Assembly (NCBI RefSeq): GCF_024320865.1
Contig: NZ_JANDBD010000001.1
Span: forward strand, 248,001 to 312,000
Source of the DNA: Mycolicibacterium arenosum
GTDB taxonomy: Bacteria > Actinomycetota > Actinomycetes > Mycobacteriales > Mycobacteriaceae
Reading direction: 5' to 3'
DNA: 64,000 nucleotides
This document shows, one piece after another, positions 58,145-64,000 of the stretch. Positions within the stretch are counted from its first letter, which is position 1. Every line of letters starts with the position of its first letter. Below the pieces are notes generated by a model. It was given only the letters and a program-made list of their open reading frames with translations, ran no database searches and was not told where the DNA came from. The position numbers and the translations under genes were made by a program.

Positions 58145-59034
58145 CGGCCCGCCCCCTGGTACTCGCGAAGGAACATGTCCTCGAGCGACGCGGGGGAGAC
58201 CGTCAGCTCCTCGATGCCCAGATCCGTGAGCAGTCCCATCACGGTGTCGAGGTGATCGCGATCGACGGAGAACCTCTGCAGCCCTGCGTCGTTCACCAGA
58301 TCGTGCACATGGGGATGGCGTTCGAGCGCGCCGTCACCGCGAGTGCGCACCGCGACGGTGGTCCGCATCAGGTGTCGCATCTCGGCGATCGTGCCCGTCC
58401 GCACGGTCCGTCCGGCGCGCACGATCGTGACGTTCTCGCAGAGCTTCTCCACTTCGGCCAGGATGTGGCTCGACAGCAGTACCGCGGCGCCCTCCCCGGC
58501 GACCTCGCGCACACACTGCTGAAATGCCTGCTCCATCAACGGGTCCAGGCCGGACGTCGGCTCGTCGAGCACGAAGAGCTCTGCTCGGGTACTGAACGCC
58601 GAGACGATGGCGACCTTCTGCCGGTTACCCTTCGAGTACGTGCGGGCCTTCTTGTGCGGATCCAACTCGAAGCGCTCGATCAGCTCGTCGCGTCGTTTCA
58701 CGTCGACGGTCCCGCGCAACGACGCCAGGAAGTCGATGGCCTGCATGCCCGTCAGATTCGGCCACAACGTGACGTCACCCGGAACGTAGGCGATTCGGCG
58801 GTGCAGCGCCACGGCATCACGCCACGGGTCACCCCCGAGCAGTCGCACGGTGCCGCCGTCGGCGCGCAGCAACCCCAGCAGCACGCGGATCGTCGTCGAC
58901 TTGCCCGCGCCGTTGGGTCCGAGGAAGCCGCTCACGTCGCCGGGCGCCACGGTGAGGTCGAGTCCGTCGAGGGCTCTGGTGCTGCCGAACGATTTGGTGA
59001 GGCCGGAGATGTCAACTGCGAGTGCGCTATTCAT
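58141..59034 (-). CDS. ABC transporter ATP-binding protein (Rv1218c-like)
   Basis: The 297-residue ATPase has Walker [19 protein letters not shown] near residue 38, signature [10 protein letters not shown] near 140, and Walker [16 protein letters not shown] near 155. The signature reads YSKGN rather than LSGGQ, as in related drug exporters. It overlaps both the TetR gene upstream (8 bp) and the permease downstream. Confidence 0.93.
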   Translation of the reverse strand: MNSALAVDISGLTKSFGSTRALDGLDLTVAPGDVSGFLGPNGAGKSTTIRVLLGLLRADGGTVRLLGGDPWRDAVALHRRIAYVPGDVTLWPNLTGMQAIDFLASLRGTVDVKRRDELIERFELDPHKKARTYSKGNRQKVAIVSAFSTRAELFVLDEPTSGLDPLMEQAFQQCVREVAGEGAAVLLSSHILAEVEKLCENVTIVRAGRTVRTGTIAEMRHLMRTTVAVRTRGDGALERHPHVHDLVNDAGLQRFSVDRDHLDTVMGLLTDLGIEELTVSPASLEDMFLREYQGAGR

Positions 59035-59683
59035 CGTGTGCTCCTTCAGTGAAAGGAATTCCCTGCTCGCGCCGTGCGAGGAAGGCGTCGTACATCGTCG
59101 AATCGACCATCAGTCCGTGCGTGTACAGCTCAAGGGCGGGCAGCATCATCTCCTCGCCGTAGTCGTGCAGGACCGCACGCACGTCGGCCGGGTTGTCGTG
59201 CATCTGCAGATACAGCAGGAAGGTGCCGCCGCCGACCATCGCGAGAAACCGCGCGCGGCTCTTCGGATCGATGCTCGGCCGTAGCGTGCCCGCCTGCACG
59301 CCTTCCTCGATGTACTGCTCGGCGTTGTCGATCATCTGCCGCCACAGCGTCTTCGACAGGTCACCGCTGCTCTGCAGCGTGCGCACCAGATAGCTCATGA
59401 GCGGCGCATAGTCCTCGATCTCCGCCATCGCCGACAGCCACGTGGCCGGATCCGAACTGCGGATCGTCTCGGTCTTGCTGTCGCGGATCACTCCGGCGAT
59501 GTAGTCGTCACACGCCCTGCGCAGGCCCTCCTTCGACCCGAAGTGGTGGATCACCAGGCCGGGACTGACGCCGGCGGCCGTCGCGATCGCGCGAACCCCC
59601 ACCGCGAAACCCTCCCGGCCGAAGAGGTCGATGGCCGCGTCGCGAATCCGCGCCGTGGTCGTCAGATCGTCCGTTGAACGCAT
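59027..59683 (-). CDS. TetR-family regulator of the ABC efflux operon (Rv1219c-like)
   Basis: The 218-residue protein has a TetR N-terminal domain ([30 protein letters not shown], then HHFGSKEGL) and a helical ligand-binding domain. ATG 59683 lies 7 nt after TAGTGT and inside a perfect inverted repeat, so it is preferred to GTG 59701. It overlaps the ATPase gene by 8 bp and should repress the three-gene operon. Confidence 0.92.
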   Translation of the reverse strand: MRSTDDLTTTARIRDAAIDLFGREGFAVGVRAIATAAGVSPGLVIHHFGSKEGLRRACDDYIAGVIRDSKTETIRSSDPATWLSAMAEIEDYAPLMSYLVRTLQSSGDLSKTLWRQMIDNAEQYIEEGVQAGTLRPSIDPKSRARFLAMVGGGTFLLYLQMHDNPADVRAVLHDYGEEMMLPALELYTHGLMVDSTMYDAFLARREQGIPFTEGAHDE

Positions 59684-59700
59684 GTTTAGCACACTAAACA
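59683..59700. promoter_or_regulatory. TetR operator over the -10 and start codon
   Basis: tgtttag-caca-ctaaaca is a 7-4-7 perfect inverted repeat. On the minus strand it contains the -10 TAGTGT (59696-59691) and ends on the start codon of the TetR gene. Binding would block both initiation and the 5' end of a leaderless mRNA. Confidence 0.6.
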
Positions 59701-59773
59701 CACGTTCAGTGAGCGGTCAAGGGAAGCGCCCGTAAAGAACGCGTAAAGGTGTCCGACGTGCGACGATCACGCC

Positions 59774-60469
59774 GTGGACGACGACGATCCCGAGAAGCGC
59801 ATCGCGGAGTTGGAGGCCGGGTTGAGCGATCACCCCCACGCGCCGCCGCCGCCCCGGCCCTCGGGTTGGGAGACCTACGTCCCCGGAAGCGTCGTCGGGC
59901 AGCAGGGGCCCACGGTCGTCAAGCGCGGCGGCCTGCGGTTCCTGCCCGTCGCAATGCTGGTGTTCGGCCTGGTGGTCCCCGCGGTCATCGGTGGCATCGT
60001 GTTCTTCGCCGTGGTGGACCCGTTCGCACCGGATGTGAAGGAACAGAGTGCGGACGGACTGACGGCCATCCTCGAGTCGATGCGAGAAGAGTTCGGCGAC
60101 ACGATGGGCTACGAGCTCCACGTGTATCCCGAGCACGCCGTTCTCGATCGCCGCAAGCCCGGAAGCGACACGGTGATGAACACCTTCACCTATCGCGACG
60201 GCGATTGGAACAGCTGGGAGTCCGAGTCGCCCGTGTTCTCCGAGGACCACGTGGCCGACCTCAGCCGTTTCGACGCCGCCGCAGTCGCCGCGACGCTGGC
60301 GCGTGCTGCGGAGCAGCTCGGCATCCCCGCCGAGGACTCGGTCTTCCTCGCCATCGAGGGCGGTGAGACGGGACTGCGGATGTCGATCCGCGCCAATTCG
60401 CCGGTAGGTGGCGACATGGACATCACCCCCGACGGCAGCGTCGTCGAGCTTCGTCCGGCCGGAGGCTAG
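59774..60469 (+). CDS. Unknown single-pass membrane protein
   Basis: The 231-residue protein starts VDDDDPEKRIAELEAGL, a motif shared by several mycobacterial membrane proteins, then a Pro-rich stretch, one transmembrane helix (FLPVAMLVFGLVVPAVIGGIV) near residue 57, and an exported domain of about 150 residues with no recognised fold. GTG 59774 has only a weak ribosome site. Function unknown. Confidence 0.75.
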   Translation: MDDDDPEKRIAELEAGLSDHPHAPPPPRPSGWETYVPGSVVGQQGPTVVKRGGLRFLPVAMLVFGLVVPAVIGGIVFFAVVDPFAPDVKEQSADGLTAILESMREEFGDTMGYELHVYPEHAVLDRRKPGSDTVMNTFTYRDGDWNSWESESPVFSEDHVADLSRFDAAAVAATLARAAEQLGIPAEDSVFLAIEGGETGLRMSIRANSPVGGDMDITPDGSVVELRPAGG

Positions 60470-60472
60470 CTC

Positions 60473-61132
60473 TCAGTCGCGGGCGGCCGCCAGCAGGCCG
60501 TCGCCCAGCGGAACCAGGACCGGCGTCAAGCGCTCGTCTTCGGCGATCAAGCGAGCGGCCTCGCGAACGGCTGCGACGTCGCGCTCGGCCGCCTGCGCGT
60601 CGCCCACCCGTCCGCCGAGCGCGGCCCGATGCACCACGATGGCGCCGCCGGGCCGCAGCAGGCGCACGCCCTCGGCGACGAACGCGGGCTGATCGAGCGG
60701 GTCGGCGTCGACGAACACCAGGTCGTAGGACTCATCGGCGAGCCGGGTCAGCACGTCCTGAGCGCGGCCGCCGATGATCCGGGTCCGCGAGGCGCCGATT
60801 CCGGCCTCGGAGAACGCCTGCTTTGCGAGCCGCTGATGCTCGGGTTCGACGTCGATCGTGGTCAGCACGCCGTCCTCGCGCATGCCCGCGAGCAACCAGA
60901 GTCCGCTGACACCCGCGCCGGTGCCCACTTCGACGACCGCCTTGGCGCCCGCGAGTCTGGCCAGCACGCTCAGCAGCGCTCCCACCGCGGGGGTGACGGC
61001 ACCCGCTCCGCTGTCCATGGCCCGCTCACGGGCGGCGGCGGTGATGGCGTCCTCGGAAATCGACTGCTCAGCGTGGGTGAGGATGGCCTCGGCGCGGCTG
61101 GGCCGCCCCTGACCTGCGGTGTCGTCGGCCAT
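60473..61132 (-). CDS. O-methyltransferase (Rv1220c-like)
   Basis: This 219-residue class I SAM enzyme of the COMT type has [19 protein letters not shown] near residue 65, [13 protein letters not shown], and [16 protein letters not shown] near 136, with the metal-site acidic residues in place. Substrate unknown. ATG 61132 has TACGCT 6 nt upstream. It is divergent from sigE. Confidence 0.9.
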   Translation of the reverse strand: MADDTAGQGRPSRAEAILTHAEQSISEDAITAAARERAMDSGAGAVTPAVGALLSVLARLAGAKAVVEVGTGAGVSGLWLLAGMREDGVLTTIDVEPEHQRLAKQAFSEAGIGASRTRIIGGRAQDVLTRLADESYDLVFVDADPLDQPAFVAEGVRLLRPGGAIVVHRAALGGRVGDAQAAERDVAAVREAARLIAEDERLTPVLVPLGDGLLAAARD

Positions 61133-61307
61133 GCCCGCAGCGTAGAGCGAACACCTACGCGCCCGCTCCGCGACACGCCCGCACCGGGATGTGAGTTACG
61201 GCCGGTTGAGGTACGTTTACGCAGCTCGCCGGGCGTCGGCCGGGTTTCTCAGGAAAAGTTCAGTTTGCTCATATGCCAACCTCACCGGGGTCGCCGAGGG
61301 TTAGCGC

Positions 61308-62084
61308 ATGGAGAACGGTGACGGATCGCGATTCGGGAACAACCGATCGGGTATCTCCGTTTCCACCTGTGCACAGCCGTCTCTCGTGGACGGTGCCGCT
61401 TCTGACTTGGAGGATCCGACGACCGCCGTCACGAACCCCGTGTTCATGTCCCACCTCGAGCAGGCCGGCGCTGGCGCCGACCAGACCGAATGGGTGGAGC
61501 CGTCCGACGAACTGACCGGCACCGCGGTGTTCGACGCCACCGGTGACAAGACCACCATGCCGTCCTGGGACGAGCTGGTGAAGCAGCACGCCGACCGCGT
61601 CTACCGACTGGCCTACCGCCTGTCCGGCAACCAGCACGACGCCGAGGACCTCACCCAGGAGACGTTCATCCGGGTGTTCCGCTCGGTGCAGAACTACCAG
61701 CCCGGCACCTTCGAAGGCTGGCTGCACCGCATCACGACGAACCTGTTCCTCGACATGGTCCGGCGACGCAACCGCATCCGCATGGAGGCGCTGCCCGAGG
61801 ACTACGACCGGGTCCCCGCCGACGAGCCGAACCCCGAGCAGATCTACCACGACTCGCGACTGGGCCCGGATCTGCAGGCGGCGCTCGACTCGCTGGCTCC
61901 GGAGTTCCGTGCCGCTGTCGTCCTGTGCGATATCGAGGGTCTGTCCTACGAGGAGATCGGCGCCACGCTCGGCGTCAAGCTGGGCACCGTCCGCAGCCGG
62001 ATCCACCGCGGCAGGCAGGCGCTTCGCGACTATCTCGCCAAGCACTCCGACGAGTACACGGGCGAGCGGGCCCAGTCCGCCTGA
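61308..62084 (+). CDS. sigE: Extracytoplasmic-function sigma factor SigE
   Basis: SigE directs RNA polymerase to envelope- and heat-stress genes. The 258-residue protein has region 2 ([28 protein letters not shown]) near 98-150 and region 4 ([28 protein letters not shown]) near 205-240, close to tuberculosis SigE. ATG 61308 is the longest sensible start; an in-frame ATG at 61446 (MSHLEQ) corresponds to a shorter form known from M. tuberculosis. The variable N-terminus makes the choice uncertain. Confidence 0.96.
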   Translation: MENGDGSRFGNNRSGISVSTCAQPSLVDGAASDLEDPTTAVTNPVFMSHLEQAGAGADQTEWVEPSDELTGTAVFDATGDKTTMPSWDELVKQHADRVYRLAYRLSGNQHDAEDLTQETFIRVFRSVQNYQPGTFEGWLHRITTNLFLDMVRRRNRIRMEALPEDYDRVPADEPNPEQIYHDSRLGPDLQAALDSLAPEFRAAVVLCDIEGLSYEEIGATLGVKLGTVRSRIHRGRQALRDYLAKHSDEYTGERAQSA

Positions 62085-62168
62085 CGCGTCGTGGGTGTAT
62101 CGATCCGTCGACCGCGCTACATTCGAGGTGCAGTCTCGACACGCGAGTGGTCTGAAAGGAGCTGGGCG

Positions 62169-62564
62169 ATGGCCGACCCGGGAGACGTGTTCCGCCGGGC
62201 GTTCTCCTGGCTTCCCACCCAGCTCGCCGCACAGAGCGCTGCACCCGTGGGCCCGCGTCGCTTCGGTTCCACCGAGCATCTGTCCACGGAGGCCATCGCG
62301 GCGTTCGTCGACGGTGAACTCCGGATGACCGCCCACCTCCGCGCCGCGCACCACCTCTCGCTGTGTCCCGAATGCTCAGCCGAGGTCGAGCAGCAGGGTC
62401 AGGCCCGCACCGCGTTGCGGGATTCCTGCCCGATCTCGATTCCCAGCACGCTGCTCGGAACGCTGTCTCAGATCCCGCATCACGCTCCGCCCGAACCGCC
62501 GGTGGAGTCGATTGACCAGCAGTTTGCTGACGGCGCGGCGCGCGCTCGTCGCAAGCGTCGGTAG
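62169..62564 (+). CDS. rseA: Anti-sigma factor RseA of SigE
   Basis: The 131-residue protein has a zinc-associated anti-sigma motif, HHLSLCPEC (HxxxCxxC), near residue 65-73, preceded by AIAAFVDGELRMTAHLR. It binds SigE and releases it on oxidative or phosphorylation signals. It has no transmembrane helix. An aaaggag ribosome site precedes ATG 62169. It matches Rv1222. Confidence 0.93.
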   Translation: MADPGDVFRRAFSWLPTQLAAQSAAPVGPRRFGSTEHLSTEAIAAFVDGELRMTAHLRAAHHLSLCPECSAEVEQQGQARTALRDSCPISIPSTLLGTLSQIPHHAPPEPPVESIDQQFADGAARARRKRR

Positions 62565-62567
62565 GCT
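62562..62567 (+). promoter_or_regulatory. -10 element for the htrA leader transcript
   Basis: TAGGCT overlaps the rseA stop codon and lies 6 nt before ATG 62574. It gives htrA a possible promoter of its own. Confidence 0.35.
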
Positions 62568-62573
62568 GAACTG

Positions 62574-64000
<1,427 letters not shown>

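Overview
The window looks like a chromosomal segment of a rapidly growing, probably pigmented Mycobacterium (Mycolicibacterium). The DNA is GC-rich and GTG starts are common. The core gene order follows the M. tuberculosis Rv1166-Rv1223 stretch: lpqW, mshB, fbiC, fadH, a PadR regulator, fdxC, an aminotransferase, a PucR regulator, rocA, putB, fadD36, dapD, dapE, a LOG protein, fadD6, folP2, gpgS, a DivIVA-like protein, tagA, a DUF3117 protein, glgM, glgC, an ABC efflux pair with TetR, an O-methyltransferase, sigE, rseA and htrA. Names rest on recognising protein families and this order; no database search was run.

Layout. 1-10 kb: 3' end of lpqW, a ClC channel, mshB (mycothiol), a secreted protein at the PE12 position, fbiC (coenzyme F420), a P1 peptidase and a YceI protein. 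10.4-14.7 kb: fadH-padR operon and fdxC-aminotransferase pair. 14.7-24.5 kb: carotenoid island with a glycosyltransferase, a MerR/B12-type regulator, idi, and an overlapping operon crtE-crtI-crtB-methyltransferase-crtU-like-Rieske oxygenase. 24.7-29 kb: proline catabolism. 29-34.7 kb: an NCS2 permease, a GH114-like lipoprotein, Nudix and fadD36. 34.7-39.7 kb: an accessory segment with a methyltransferase and a 1031-residue Ig-like repeat protein, flanked by AT-rich DNA. 39.7-43.5 kb: dapD/dapE and an ABC-F gene behind a leader-ORF attenuator. 43.5-45.4 kb: a compact ESX-substrate-like operon. 45.5-53.7 kb: LOG, fadD6, folP2-gpgS, tagA, glgM/glgC. 53.7-56.5 kb: small membrane genes and a frameshifted HNH gene. 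56.5-64 kb: ABC efflux system with TetR, then the SigE-RseA-HtrA envelope-stress module, cut by the window end.

How genes work together. The island encodes IPP isomerisation, GGPP, phytoene and lycopene synthesis, then tailoring steps (aromatisation/desaturation, methylation, Rieske oxidation, perhaps glycosylation). No lycopene cyclase is present. GCATCG repeats spaced 11 bp sit over the predicted start sites of both idi and crtE and suggest one shared operator. Many genes have a TANNNT -10 element 6-8 nt before the start codon, pointing to leaderless mRNAs. At clc/mshB and dapD/dapE two such -10 boxes overlap back to back by 2 bp. Short leaderless ORFs precede fbiC, the ABC-F gene and htrA.
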